64,000 nt of DNA from Zarea fungicola (Eukaryota; Ascomycota; Sordariomycetes; Hypocreales; Cordycipitaceae). The stretch spans positions 124,001 to 188,000 of the forward strand of contig FWCC01000117.1 in NCBI GenBank assembly GCA_900169235.1, in the 5' to 3' direction. A program made the translations under genes and the position numbers. Below, in pieces: positions 35,980-47,400 of this stretch (position 1 is its first letter; every line of letters begins with the position of its first letter). Below the pieces are notes generated by a model. The model did not search any database. It saw only the letters and a list, made by a program, of their open reading frames with translations, and was not told the origin of the DNA.

Positions 35980-36844
35980 TCAGGTGGTGGATTGCTCGCC
36001 AATCTCGTTGAGTTCCTTCTGTCCAAGGGCAATGAGATCGCCGTTGTCCAAGGTATCCTTGTCAAAACCGTGCACTGCGGCACTGATAGCTGCTGCACCA
36101 ATCTCACGAATGTCAATCGTGGGGAGGCCTACAACGGTTGCCCCAAGACTAGCCAACGTGCTCGTAACCATGCCCATTCTCTCGGGCGACTTGACTAGGC
36201 CGAGGCGGAGGACGCATGTTTCCATGACGCCGCCTGATTCCTTGGTCGCGTCTAATAGCTGCGTTTCAACGCGGCCCTAATTGGACAAGTCAGTGTGCTG
36301 TAGGCATCTTCAAAGGTATTACATACTCTCATCAAAGTATAGTCGCCGAGGATCATGGGCTTCTTGGTCTGGTCTCGCTCGGCCTTGGCGCCGCTGGCAT
36401 AGACAAAGCGCAGGGGCTTACCGCTGTCTCCATGGGGCAGCTGCTTGAGCGTATTGAAGCCAGACATGACATAGTCGACACAAATCTTCTTCACCAGTTC
36501 CCAGTCCATAGTTTTGGATCTAGTGGGTGTAACAGCGAGAAGCCTATTGCACAAATATGAGATCCAGGAGCATTGCCGAGATGAGTGCTTCAGGGAAGCC
36601 GTCCGTACCATATACAAGCATCGGCACCGGAGAGTTGACTCTTTACATCGTCCGAATAGTTTGAGAAATCCTCGCAAGTGACGGATTTGAACTTGTCTAG
36701 GGCAGGGCCGGAAGCAAGATTATTAGGAGGAGGGGTAGGACGACGACCGAGGGCGACGACGGATGTGATGGACTTGTGTGATAGAGCCTGGCGAACGACT
36801 TCAGTGCCTACGAGACCGGTGGCGCCGATAACGATGAGCTTCAT
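35980..36844 (-). CDS. NAD(P)-binding Rossmann protein (NmrA/HTATIP2-like epimerase family)
   Basis: Three exons on the minus strand, 36609-36844, 36327-36543 and 35980-36276; introns of 65 and 50 bp, GT-AG; 249 residues. The N-terminus MKLIVIGATGLVGTEVVRQAL contains the GxxGxxG dinucleotide-binding motif. The first splice restores ADACIWLLAVTPTRSK and the second DYTLMRGRVETQLLD. Atypical short-chain dehydrogenases of this kind bind NAD(P) and act as reductases or as regulatory cofactor sensors; the YASGAKAE segment sits where the active-site region is expected. Substrate is unknown. The tail-to-tail arrangement with the MDR gene may mean overlapping 3' UTRs. Confidence 0.85.
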
Positions 36845-37771
36845 AGTGGATGGTTGTCGTTTTTTTTTTCTTTTTTTCCCCAAGTTTAAGTTGTTGCAGT
36901 GAAACTGAAATCTTCATTGACAGATGAGACTTTTATGTCGGGCAGCCTTGTCTACGTCGGCTTTAAGAGTGCAAGGGCCGGTGTCCAGCGGCACCAACAA
37001 TCTACAAGCTCTACAGCCGTATTTCCAGTGGTGACATTGGTCTACAGTGGTAGCGGCGCATGCAACTGAAAACGGCAAGTGTGGCGCTGAGATTGTGGCT
37101 GGCGGTATGCAGGCATATTGTCACCGGCATAACAGGAAGAGGCTCGAAGAATGTTATCATCGTGTTTGAACTTTGGGTTATATTTTTCACGTTACTTTGT
37201 ATTGGCGATAAAAACCCGACAAAATTGCGCGAGAGCATGTATGTCTTGAGCTTGAGTCACTCATCAGCGATGGAGAAGGTAGATTCTCATTCATACAAAT
37301 GGATACACACACTTTCCAGTCGCCATCATTAATACAGATGATGGCAACACAAATGAAGATATAAAACCAAGCATGCATTTCGTCTATTCTTGCTGTCTCC
37401 CTTTCGCCTAGTTTTCCATCCCAGCTACCTCTTAAAGAGCTGGCTGTCTGGTCGCGCACGCTGTGGAGCCTCTTTACGCGGTTGGCCCCATTGTCGCGAC
37501 GGGCTCCAGCCTCCTTGTCCAGGGTTCGACGCGACGCTCTAGACAAGATACGGGCTCTGTCCCTCATGCATGCCTTTTGTACTTAGCATCAAACAAGTAT
37601 TTCCTTTAGGCTTCATCTTCCCACCATCCATCCGGAACCGTTTATTTCACTATAGTTCAATGTCAATATAGTTCACACGCCAAATCTGCGCACGCCTACA
37701 TACAATACGAATACAGTACATACAGTACCTGAACACTATCACGCCACGCCCTTACCCACGGCATAGCCAAC
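36845..37771. other. Divergent intergenic region, 0.9 kb
   Basis: Promoter region of the NAD(P)-binding gene (minus) and of the small protein at 37772 (plus). A T-run at 36860-36880 lies just upstream of 36844. No gene seen. Confidence 0.5.
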
Positions 37772-38293
37772 ATGACGCTCAAACGCAAGAGATCTTCCTC
37801 TGAGCTTCCCTCCTCGCCATTGTTGTTTGCCTCGGCATTCAGCTCGCCACCCAGTAATGCCTCTTCCAGAATTGACTTTACGCCACGCATGGGGCTCATC
37901 AACCCGTGTCATCTACACAGCCGCACGCTTAAGCGCCTGCGCGATAATAGACCATCCCAGGAAGAGATTCATCGTGAGTACATTGGCAGCAACATTCCTC
38001 CATCTATATTCACCCTGAAACAATGATGCGTGTTGAATCTTGTCTAAACACTATAAAAAACTAACATTCCTCGTTCAGAACGTACTCTTGACATGCTCTA
38101 CGCTGCACAACAACAGCAACAATATCAGGATCCTCCCTCGCCATCCCCCGTTGTCGAAGTATCTCCTGAGCTAGAACAGGCACCACAAGAAAATCGCAGC
38201 ACTCAGCAATCGCTACACCGATTCTGGAATATCCAGTCCCAGCCAACCGCTGCGCCAAACACTACTGTCGTCGAATCGATGGAGATGGACTAA
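37772..38293 (+). CDS. Conserved small fungal protein, nuclear-type, unknown function
   Basis: Two exons, 37772-37973 and 38079-38293; 105-bp intron, GT-AG; 138 residues. It begins MTLKRKRSSSEL, a short basic nuclear-localisation-like start, followed by a Ser-rich stretch. The central block HLHSRTLKRLRDNRPSQEEI runs over the splice into QRTLDMLYAAQQ, a layout I recognise from hypothetical proteins of Sordariomycetes. A poly-Gln patch and a Pro/Ser/Gln-rich acidic tail follow. No catalytic motif. The splice phase (1+2) keeps IHQRTLDM intact, which supports the model. Confidence 0.72.
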
Positions 38294-38949
38294 TCCTGAG
38301 CGGTCATCACACGACCAAACTACTACATCTCTGAGCTACCCTAAGGCTACTCGAGTTTGCCGCGTCAGCGAGAGTGGCCCAAAGCCAAGGTCGTGTAGTT
38401 GCAGTCAAGGCCCGCCATCTGCGCACACTACAAACGGCGCCGCCGGAGGGTTAGGGAGGTACATAACCACTGGCTGCAATTTTGCATTCAAATTGCAATG
38501 CAATATGTGTAAGGAATTGTTGGAGAGAATATCTGCTCGGAGTCTTGCACCATCTGGCCCATTTCTCATCTCTCCATCTTGCATAGTTAGCTTCCCCACG
38601 CCCAACGGCATCAATAATGATCATGACCTATTTCTATACAATGCATCCAGCAAACTCTATACACATGACATGGCAGGATCGCATTGACAAAAAGCGTAAA
38701 GGGATTTGTCTTGTTCGAATGGATGAGCGTAATGATGTCGTTGGCTAATTCTGACTGTATACGGGCGATCACTACGTCAAGAGCCTCGCTGGAGCAACGA
38801 TAGGGACGGCCACAGAATGCAGGCATAAGCATCATCACTAACGCAACATTCGTAATGCCAGAGGAGGATGGCGAACTGTGCATGGCATTACAGCAGCGCA
38901 TTAATAAGAAGCGCAAAGGAAGGGGCATACCACCAATTCCTGGGATACC
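38294..38949. other. Intergenic region, 0.66 kb
   Basis: No gene supported. Sequence near 38860-38950 may already belong to the promoter-proximal part of the decayed phosphotransferase that follows. Confidence 0.4.
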
Positions 38950-39884
38950 GGACAGATTGGATGGGCTCCAGCCAGCTCAGAACTCTCGTACCACTTTGTC
39001 TCGCTCCTCTCCCTATCTATGTCTCTACGCTTCGCAGAACGGCTAACCGGTGAATGTTGTTGTACGTGAAATCCTACTGTATTCTGGCATTTACAAGGTA
39101 TGTGGTGTTGCGGCCCGATAAGTCTGCGTCAAGTACGGGTCGCGGTTGAATTTGGATGAAATAGATGCCATCCAACTTGCTTGAGACGCTGGCGTGCCGG
39201 CGCCTGAGATTCTCAACCGTGACAAACAAGAAGGTGGGCGCGGCTATGAATTCATTGAGATGGAGTATATAGAGGGCGACACTCTGCTGGCAGAATGGGA
39301 CACTCTGTCCAATGAGGCGAGTCTTGAGACTGCAAATCCGCTCCGGGACATTATAAAGACTCTATACGCAATCCCCCCTCCCATAAGCTTTATCGGGGCG
39401 TACAACAGTGACAGGCTATTGACTCGCGCGGCATGGACACCTTTGGCCGCCCAGCATGCCAGACGCAAGAGGAGCTCAATGCGCTCGTCACGGAGGACTT
39501 GACGATGCCAGAACCCATCCGGTAGGCGTTTCGGAGGCGCATCGGAAATAATCACAGGATTGTTTTGCCCACTGTGATATTGTGCCGCGGAACATCATGG
39601 TGAGGGAGAACCGCATTGTGGCCCTCATCGACTGGGAGATTGCCGGTTGGTACCCGCCTTACTTGGAGTACGCCAAGTTTATGCAGATCCGCAGCGGCTG
39701 TCGCGGCTGGCCTGATTAATGAGATTTTCCCCGAGAGCTACTCTGACGAGCTGCTTCTGTATAGCGGCATGACGCGGTACCAGGACCAGTTTAATATAAC
39801 TCCCTACAAGTCAAAGAGAGTGAGGAATCAAGGCCTAGTTTCCCAGCCGTCCTTCTCGACATCGCATCCAACCAACGCAAACTA
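38950..39884 (+). pseudogene. Decayed aminoglycoside-phosphotransferase (APH)-like gene
   Basis: Pieces of an APH-family kinase-like protein can be read in order but in changing frames. They are VVREILLYSGIYKVCG near 39055-39105, VKYGSRLNLDEIDAIQLA, stop TGA (39182-39184), AGVPAPEILN and FIEMEYIEGDTLLAEW. A frameshift near 39415 follows, then EELNALVTEDLTMPEPIR, stop TAG (39523-39525), and another frameshift near 39560. The best-preserved block is HCDIVPRNIMVRENRIVALI then DWEIAGWYPPYLEY, holding the HxDxxxxN catalytic loop and the metal-binding Asp. A stop at 39717-39719 and a last shift lead to LINEIFPESYSDELLLYSGM. Two stops are compatible with C-to-T changes (CGA to TGA, CAG to TAG), as made by repeat-induced point mutation; the frameshifts need another cause. 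The gene is clearly non-functional as sequenced. Confidence 0.78.
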
Positions 39885-39982
39885 GCAATTTTGGCAAGGC
39901 ATGGTTCAATATTTCTCGTTTCATTACTGATTAATTATTCTGTAAAAATAGTAGAGGCAGCATACACCTCGCTGAAGCGCAT

Positions 39983-40913
39983 CTAACCGCGGCGGCGGGT
40001 AGTAGGGGTCTTCTTGGTGGGTGTCGCGGACGACTTGGCAGCAGCGGCTGGGGCAGCCTTGACGGGGGCAGCCTTGCGCTTGCCCTTTGCCTTTTCTGAA
40101 GGGGCATTCCAGTAGTAGACCATCTGGGTAGCGAGGACAGCATTGAGAGCGAAGCCAGAGACGAATCCGTAGAGGATGAGCTTGTCGTCGACCTCCTGGA
40201 GGGTGGTGAAGATTCGGGAGAGCGATCCTGCGAGATAGTTGAAGACCTAGGGCATGTTTTGATTAGCCAATATGCAGTGCATTTAGTGGTATAAATTATA
40301 TGCGCCGTAAACGTACGGTGAAGGCGCTGAGCTGGCCAGTGCCACCCTGCTGGGCAATGGCAACGATCTGGGGCACCTTGCTCGCGACGCCGAGGATGCC
40401 AGCGCCGGCCTGGAGGTAGCTGAGAGTCTTCATGTCGAGGAGGCCGTTGGTGAAGAGGGCGCCGGCGGCAGCAGCTAGGACCGCGACGAAGAGGGCGGCG
40501 AGGGCGGCGCGGTTGCTGTAGTTGAGGATGAGGACCGAGATAATGACATTCTGGCCGAGAATGAGGGCAGTCTCGCCATATGTGCTAAAGGGGAACTCAT
40601 TGCGGAAGTTGTAGGCGAGGGTGATGATGTAGGCGCTCGTCTCTAGGAGGTAAGAGAGGAACGAGACGCCGGCGGCGGACTGAGAGTTGACGAGCTTGAG
40701 GATCTGGGGCACCTTGACGATGGAGGAGGCGCCAATGATGCCGATGCCAAGACCCTTGCTGACGGCAAGCTTGATGCACTCGGTGTTTTCAATATCAATG
40801 TCGAGGAGGAGGGCCTTGTAGCATTTGTCGCCGATGATGGAGATGCCGAGATCGCGGATAGGAGCTGGCAGGTTGTTCGTGACGGGCTGGAGAGCTGAGC
40901 GAAGCGTGTCCAT
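39983..40913 (-). CDS. MPDU1: MPDU1/Lec35-type mannose-P-dolichol utilisation protein
   Basis: Two exons on the minus strand, 40317-40913 and 39983-40246; 70-bp intron, GT-AG; 286 residues. It is a multi-pass membrane protein with the two PQ-loop repeats of the family: VKVPQILKLVNSQSAAGVSF and KVPQIVAIAQQGGTGQLSAF. The intron falls directly after the second (AFTV then FNYLAGSLSRIFTTLQE). The C-terminal helix FVSGFALNAVLATQMVYYW is followed by a Lys/Ala-rich cytosolic tail longer than in animals. In animals MPDU1 is needed for use of dolichol-phosphate mannose and glucose in N-glycan, O-mannose and GPI assembly at the ER. The start at 40913 gives MDTLRSALQPV. Confidence 0.92.
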
Positions 40914-42576
40914 GGTGGGCGAGGGAATGAGATTACTACAAAAAAAAGAACGTAAGAAATTAGACCCGAAAAGGGAGGGAAGCTGGAGAATGGCAAAGGA
41001 GCGGCGTGATTTGCTGCGCGAGCAACGAGTTGTGTGATGATGGGAGCAGAAACGGGCTATACGCGATCCCTTTTTTTGAGCTACTGATTACCTAGAAGCA
41101 ATCTAGCTTCACATCTTAGCGCATGCGCCCAGTTGTAGACAAGTTGCAGCAGCGGCAGCCTTTGGGAGAAAAGAGGGGCACAGCTCTAGTAACATGCTAC
41201 TGGTAAGCTGCATTCATACAATAAAACACACGACAATCAATACCTACCCTGTAGATATTTGGCTCCGACTTTTTGGAGGTGGTCGTGTATCCCTGGCAGG
41301 GGTGAGTTATTATGGTGGGTTATCGAGCTTCGTGGTCAGATTGTGACGCATTTTGTAGACTTATCGGGCCACTCTGGCTCAATGACAAATGTGGAAGCAG
41401 TTCATAGGATTATTAGCCACAGAGTCATTGTGTCTGGTGACTTTTGTGGGATGTCCATCAGGCCAGCATGAGCCAGCCAAGCCACTCTGACCTGGTAGAG
41501 TTGCCAATTGCAGCCTGCACCGTGTGGGCCGGGCAAGTGGTCAGTAGTCAAAGAAGCTAGTATTTTCCACAGACAATACTGCAATGATGTAGTAGTTGGT
41601 TGGCTCATGTCAAGGCTGGTGAGGCGCAACAGTTGCACTCATGACTAACTGATCCGGGCTCCCTCTGGCGGCCCAACGACGACGATGCGGGCCGGGAGCG
41701 AGATGTCTGTACGTACCTTCCGCAGGTAGTCTCTTAGGCAGCCCGAAGCAGATGAAAATAATACCGCATGGCGACATGTGGCTAGTGTCGTAGCATCTGC
41801 CGATTCTGAGTGGTGGCTTATTATTCTCGTCAACTGCTGCAGATTACCACATGTCTTGCCTCGGAGTGAAACAAAAATCAGCGGCGTTTTGCAGGACTCT
41901 CCGAATCTCCTTGTGCACCTGGTGAGAAGGCGGTGACGGACCCGAGCTGTTAGCGTTCTGTCCGAGGCTGTACAGTGATTACCAGTGATTACCAGTAGCG
42001 TAGGCAATTTACAGGCTGCCACGGGGGGCTCTTCAATTTCCCAGTGTACCCGATTTCGCGGGAACAACCGCTGAAGCGCGACCCCCCCCTGTCAGCTGGC
42101 CAGGCTAACAGCAGTGAGCAGCACCAGGCAAGGCAGCTGGCAGGCAGGCAACGGGCAGACACACCACCTGGCTCATGATGCGCTGGCAGCCCACGGGGCG
42201 GGAGTCCAGCAGCCTGAATAATAAAAGGAAGACGACAAAAGGTCCGGCCCGTCCGTTTGTCAAACATCTCGATCTGTACTACCAGCCTACCAGCCTACTC
42301 GCCAAAAAGAAGACTAGCCTTTCGCTTCTCAGGTCTGCTTGTTGACGACATTATCGTGCGCCCAGCGTCTTTTCCCTTTTATTATATTGACTGGGTACCT
42401 CTAGTAGAGGTAGCTGCCAAGCACTACTAACTCACCTGCTGGGAATCTTCCCGGCTCCACTAACCACCCATCCACTAGCCTCTGGATGGCCACCACTGAC
42501 TGGCATTCACCAGTACCTCCACTCTCCTCCATCCGGACTCTGCTCCTCTGCACTCAATCGCATCGCCATAAACAGT
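40914..42576. other. Divergent intergenic region, 1.66 kb
   Basis: Promoter regions of the MPDU1 homologue and of the DUF7514-like gene. No gene recognised; it contains a short tandem repeat at 41973-41996. Confidence 0.5.
41973..41996. repeat. Tandem 10-bp repeat
   Basis: CAGTGATTAC occurs twice head to tail (41973-41982, 41983-41992) and a third partial copy starts (CAGT). Possibly slippage; no function claimed. Confidence 0.6.
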
Positions 42577-44498
42577 ATGGCGACGCCTTCGAGCGCCGGT
42601 ACGACCCCTGGGTCTACCATTCAGTACTGCTACATGTTTGAGGACAACAAACGTCCTACCAAACAGCTCGATGCACTACTCAGAGCTATTGCCATGTTCA
42701 TCGTAAGTCGGCCAACAAACACCCCACTCACCGCCTGTCGCTACTCGTCGATATGCCGTCATGGGAACCTACGTCGTCCCGCGCCGGCACTTCATGTCTG
42801 GCATGGCAAGATTTCTAATAACATGTCTTGCAGGTGCTCAAAGCTGGCGACCGAAACGAGCTCCAGCTGACACCGAAAAAACTGGCTGCCTTTTACAAGA
42901 TGGTCGGCGGCGACTATGATTGTGAGTGCCATCGCATTCCTTTCCCCACGATGCGCCTCCCGCCGTCTATTCCCTAGCTATGAAAACTAACCTGCCTTCT
43001 CACCCGTCCAGCCATATTCCTTGAAATGTCCGACTCCTCCATATCATACATTTGGCAAGTCACAGGATGCCAACATACACTCCAGCCTACCGATAACGAC
43101 TTTGCGCCGCCTACGATACCCGCCCTGACGCCGCGCGGTTTCTCGCGATGGGAGTCTGTTGAGATCCTGCTCGGCCCCGAGGAGCACGTCCCCTTCTTAC
43201 AATACGCCGTCAAGAACTGGAGCTTGCGCCACCCTGAAACAGGCGAACCTTTCCCTCCAGACCTCCCCGCCGACGTCTTTCCGACAGAGGCCGATGAGGA
43301 AGTTGATCTGTGGCACAAGTCCTGTGGCGAGAGATTGACGCGAGAAGCCGCCGGCCGGCCAGCTCGCCCTTCCAGGCCACTGAATCACAAGCGGGAACCT
43401 GACCCAGCCGACCCCAAGTTCTCACAAAGCCATTCAAGAAATGCGTCGCAGGGCGGCACTCCCCGACCCCGCCAAAACGACCCCGACTACTTTGGCAGGT
43501 CGTTTAGCTATGTCAGTGCGCCGCCCGGCGGACGTCCATCCAAGCAAGGCCATTCAAGCCGCTCACCAGATAAGCCGCCAAGGAACCGCAGCTTCAACGA
43601 CAGAGTACGCCGCCGTAGCTTTTCCGACTTTGCGTCGCCTCCATCCAAAGTCGCGGAACCGGAAGAGCGCTACGGCTATGACGAGGCTTACCTGGATCCT
43701 GAAGAGGCACGCCGTCCCACAGCAGGCAGACGGCACAGCCATCCTCGCCATTATTCATCCGACGAAGACATGGAGCCTCCAGAACCGACACCACCTAGAA
43801 ACAAGCGCCGACATTCACCAACCCCGGGCATCCGACGCTATAGCCCACCTGACTCTGGCCACGGCAGTGGATCCAGCTCATCACGGCCTCATCGGCCAGA
43901 GGGAGATCTCAGACGACGGGCTGGCCCTAGTCCCCTCGGCTCACTGCGAAGCAAGTTGAGCGAAACAGTATCCAGTATCCTACCCAATGGCCTCACATCA
44001 GATCGATCTCGGCCAAATTCCCGGAGTCATGCCAGCAGCGAGCATCTTCGCCAGCGTAAAAGCCGCGAGCAGGTCCGCCCTGCTCGTCTAAACCGCAGTC
44101 ACTCAGATTCCGACTCTGAGAACGACTCTGATATCGGCCCCATGGACGATGTGCCGCGTCGGCGTAGGAAACCGGAAGAGCGAGATCGAGACAGGCATCG
44201 CGACCGCGGCCGCCGGGGCGATGCAGAGAGAGAGGAGGAGCGAGACTCCAGCGCCTGGCGAGAGCGTCAATATGCTCGCCGGCCGGACGTGCAGCGGAGA
44301 ACTAGCAGCCACGCGGATGCAGACAGACGCCGCGACCAGGAAGGCTGGGATCTCCGTGACAGGGAACGGCTCAAAGAGGAGCGCAAGAAATGGGACAGAG
44401 AGAGGGAGAGGAGATCACCGCCAGAGGAGACTCTGGGCACACCCCCTCTCAACAGACCGTCGTTTTCACGACGATATCCCGAACCAACATACAGCTGA
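42577..44498 (+). CDS. DUF7514-like conserved fungal protein with long basic disordered tail
   Basis: Three exons, 42577-42702, 42834-42921 and 43012-44498; introns of 131 and 90 bp, GT-AG; 566 residues. The folded part is roughly residues 15-165: YCYMFEDNKRPTKQLDALLR, then VLKAGDRNELQLTPKKLAAF, SIFLEMSDSS and GFSRWESVEILLGPEEHV with PFLQYAVKNW. That last block is the DUF7514 signature as I know it. The remaining 400 residues are Arg/Ser/Pro/Asp-rich, with RS-like and RDR/ERD-rich runs near the C-terminus, likely disordered and perhaps RNA- or membrane-associating. Function is unknown. Many phosphorylatable SRSP-like sites are visible in the tail. Confidence 0.82.
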
Positions 44499-47400
44499 AG
44501 AACGCATACGAGATTATGACAGTCACATGATGTTTTGCAATGTAATTGGAAATTAGTTTTTACATGTCGTTTACGAATCACGATGACATGCCGAAGCAGG
44601 AGGGACATTGGCCGCATATGAGAGCAGCGCCATGTCCTTTCTTGGAAATATTATTCTGCGGCTGAACCAAGCAGTAGATGAGCTGCAACTCCACGAAGCG
44701 GAGCACTTCTATTAGCAGAGGCCCTTTAATATGAAATTATGCAAGCCTCTAAATGAACATGTATGTGACTGTGCATTCTCCGCCAAAACCACTAGTACAA
44801 TTTTTTTTAATATGCCGCACTTTACAACGGTAACCACTGCATGCAAACACTGATAATCGGTGTTTCTTTTCAACGAGACGAAACCATACTGCCGAATATC
44901 TTCGCCCGGTCGCCAGAATAGGAGAAGCCTGACGGCATGGCCGTCCGCCACGGCTTCTCTAATGCAAGCCACAGCAAGCCGGATCATCGAGACTTATGCA
45001 TGGAAGCATAAAGAGAAAAACAAAAGACGCACTATTTTCTGACCACAGTAACTGAGTTTCAGATGGTGGACTCCATTTGTTGCAGGGCCGGTGGAAAAGT
45101 TGCGTGTGGTGCGAGTCCCATGTTCCCTCTCTGCCGACTGTTGCTCAATCCCGGTCCGGGTCCGGGTTAGCAAATTACGGACGTGTGTATGTCTGTTTTT
45201 TGTCAGATCGATTCGTCTAACACAAAATGCAGGAACTGCACGTGTGTACGCAATGAGAAGAGGCATTATGAAATATGGCGATGATGTTACCAATTACAAG
45301 TTCCTTTCCTACGGTCCATGGCAGGCACCATCAAGCTTTGCCCTTGGTGTGTTGGTTTCGCATATGCCAATTGTACGGCTACGCCAAAAAGTCAGTGTTG
45401 ATCAGTTCAGTCTGCCTCGTATCCCGTATTCTGATCCCAGGGTGGATGGAGAAGTTGAAGCGAGGATATTCATTGCTAGGAACAGCTGTTTGAACAACCC
45501 AGCAACAACTGATGGAGACCACTATGGCTACAAGGGTTACAACTTTGATGCCCTGCTACGGAGCCAAGCCCGGGCCTCATGAAAATCAGTGCGCACGACG
45601 CTCACGCGCAAAGGTGGCCCGAGGTCGTTTAGACCTCACCAGTTTACAAGTACAGACACTGCCAATCTTGACAACATTGATAATAAGGTCCCGATTATCA
45701 AACTAACATGTAGATTGGTTGCCTGGAGGGAGCAGGTGGACTTCAAAGAGGGTCATTGGAGAGGCTAATAGGGTGAGCACTGAGCACCTTGTAGATTCAG
45801 CTTGACGATGAGTGGATTGTGTCGGCGACGCCGAGTGATGAGCGCTGTCAGCAAATTGATATGGAGCCATGAGAGGCAAGAATGAGGCTGGTGATTCGCC
45901 AGTGTTGCGTGGAAGGATGAACAGCTCGGTGGGCAACTGGGCGAGCAACCAAGGCTTCGCGCGGCATTGTGTACGTTGGTGGCGCTCATCGGTAATCGGG
46001 AATGGCGGTATATGAAAAAAAGGCACCAACTGCCATGGGACGATGGGCTATACTCATTTCGGCTAGCTGGGTGTAAATGAGAGGGGGAGAAAAAAGCTCC
46101 ATGGCAGCTGGAGGAGAGAGATGGGTATGGGTTTCGGGTTTTGTCTATGGACAGAAAACAAAGATAACCTTGCTGGGTATTTGGCTTCCAGAAAGTTTTC
46201 CAGTGATTTTGGATACGTCTATATGTTCCGAATCATTAGAGGCCAAGACAAAACCCGCACTTGGCAGTCTGATATGCCATCACCGATGAGGCCCTATGAG
46301 TTGACTAGGCCAATCGCCAAGAACCAACGGCTCAAAGGGGAAGCTTTCGGCGCCTGACGATCTGGTAGCCTAATTAGGATAAGGACGGGCTGGCATCGGG
46401 ATTCTGTAAACTTGGGCGCCGCCACCTGACGATCCACTTTCCCGCGCGAGACCCGGTAAGCCCAGTTGGGGTGAACCGTCTCCAACGCGGTTTACAGTTC
46501 CCTTTTTTACTATCTTTCTAGCTACTGTGTGACACGTTGTTCTTAGCTACAGATAGCCGTGTATACTTGAGAAATTGGGTTTGGCGTTGGAGACTAGTTT
46601 GCCACGCTGAAGTGGGTTGAATGAAACCCCCCAGGTTACTGCAGGTCACTGCAGGTCTTGGAACAATGGAGACCAGTCTGCCATGAGGGGTCTTGAAGTT
46701 GTTGAATATGTAAACGATAGACATGGAAAGAGGGGAAAAGAGATTGATAACATATAATGGGGAAATCCCAAGGCTGGGGCTCGGGCAGCTCTTATAAATC
46801 AGTACATCTCTGACGTTCTACTTCAAGGCATATATCTCGTGATGAGTATTGCTTGCTCAGCACAGCAGCTTAAATTTAGAAGTAAAATAAAAATAAATTG
46901 AAATAGGTACCAGCAAGCCACTCGTATGACAAAATTCCCGCACCCTGTCAGATTGCGCTCTACGCATCTCGCTGGACAAGGCCCTCCCTCCGCAACGCCT
47001 CATGCACCCAGCAAGTGCTGACACTCTCACAATGGCTATGATGCCGCTTATCCTATTTTATTCATCCAATACCCTGAATTCCTTGTTCTTTATCCCGATC
47101 CCGCTTCCAACCAAGCTAGCAGGGGTGACCCAATCACACGTCCAGCCAACCTCCGCACGCTGGGGCCAGGTACCTACCAAGCATGATATCTGGTCCTCCG
47201 TGGCCCCGGCCGATAATAGTTGAGGCTTACTATGGATCAACAGAAGGCAGAAGAGTTGCATCGCCTGCTCCGTATTGTGTTGTGTGGAGACCTTTTCTGG
47301 TTGTTCCGGTGGAACAAAAATGGAACAATTCCACAAGTTGTGGAAATGTGTTGCCGAATTTCACAACTGCCAGAATTAACACTGGCCAAGAGACGAGCAC

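Noticed and set aside
45091..45582. 163-codon plus frame in the gene-poor island
   Set aside because: No signal peptide, domain or splice support; composition like surrounding non-coding DNA.
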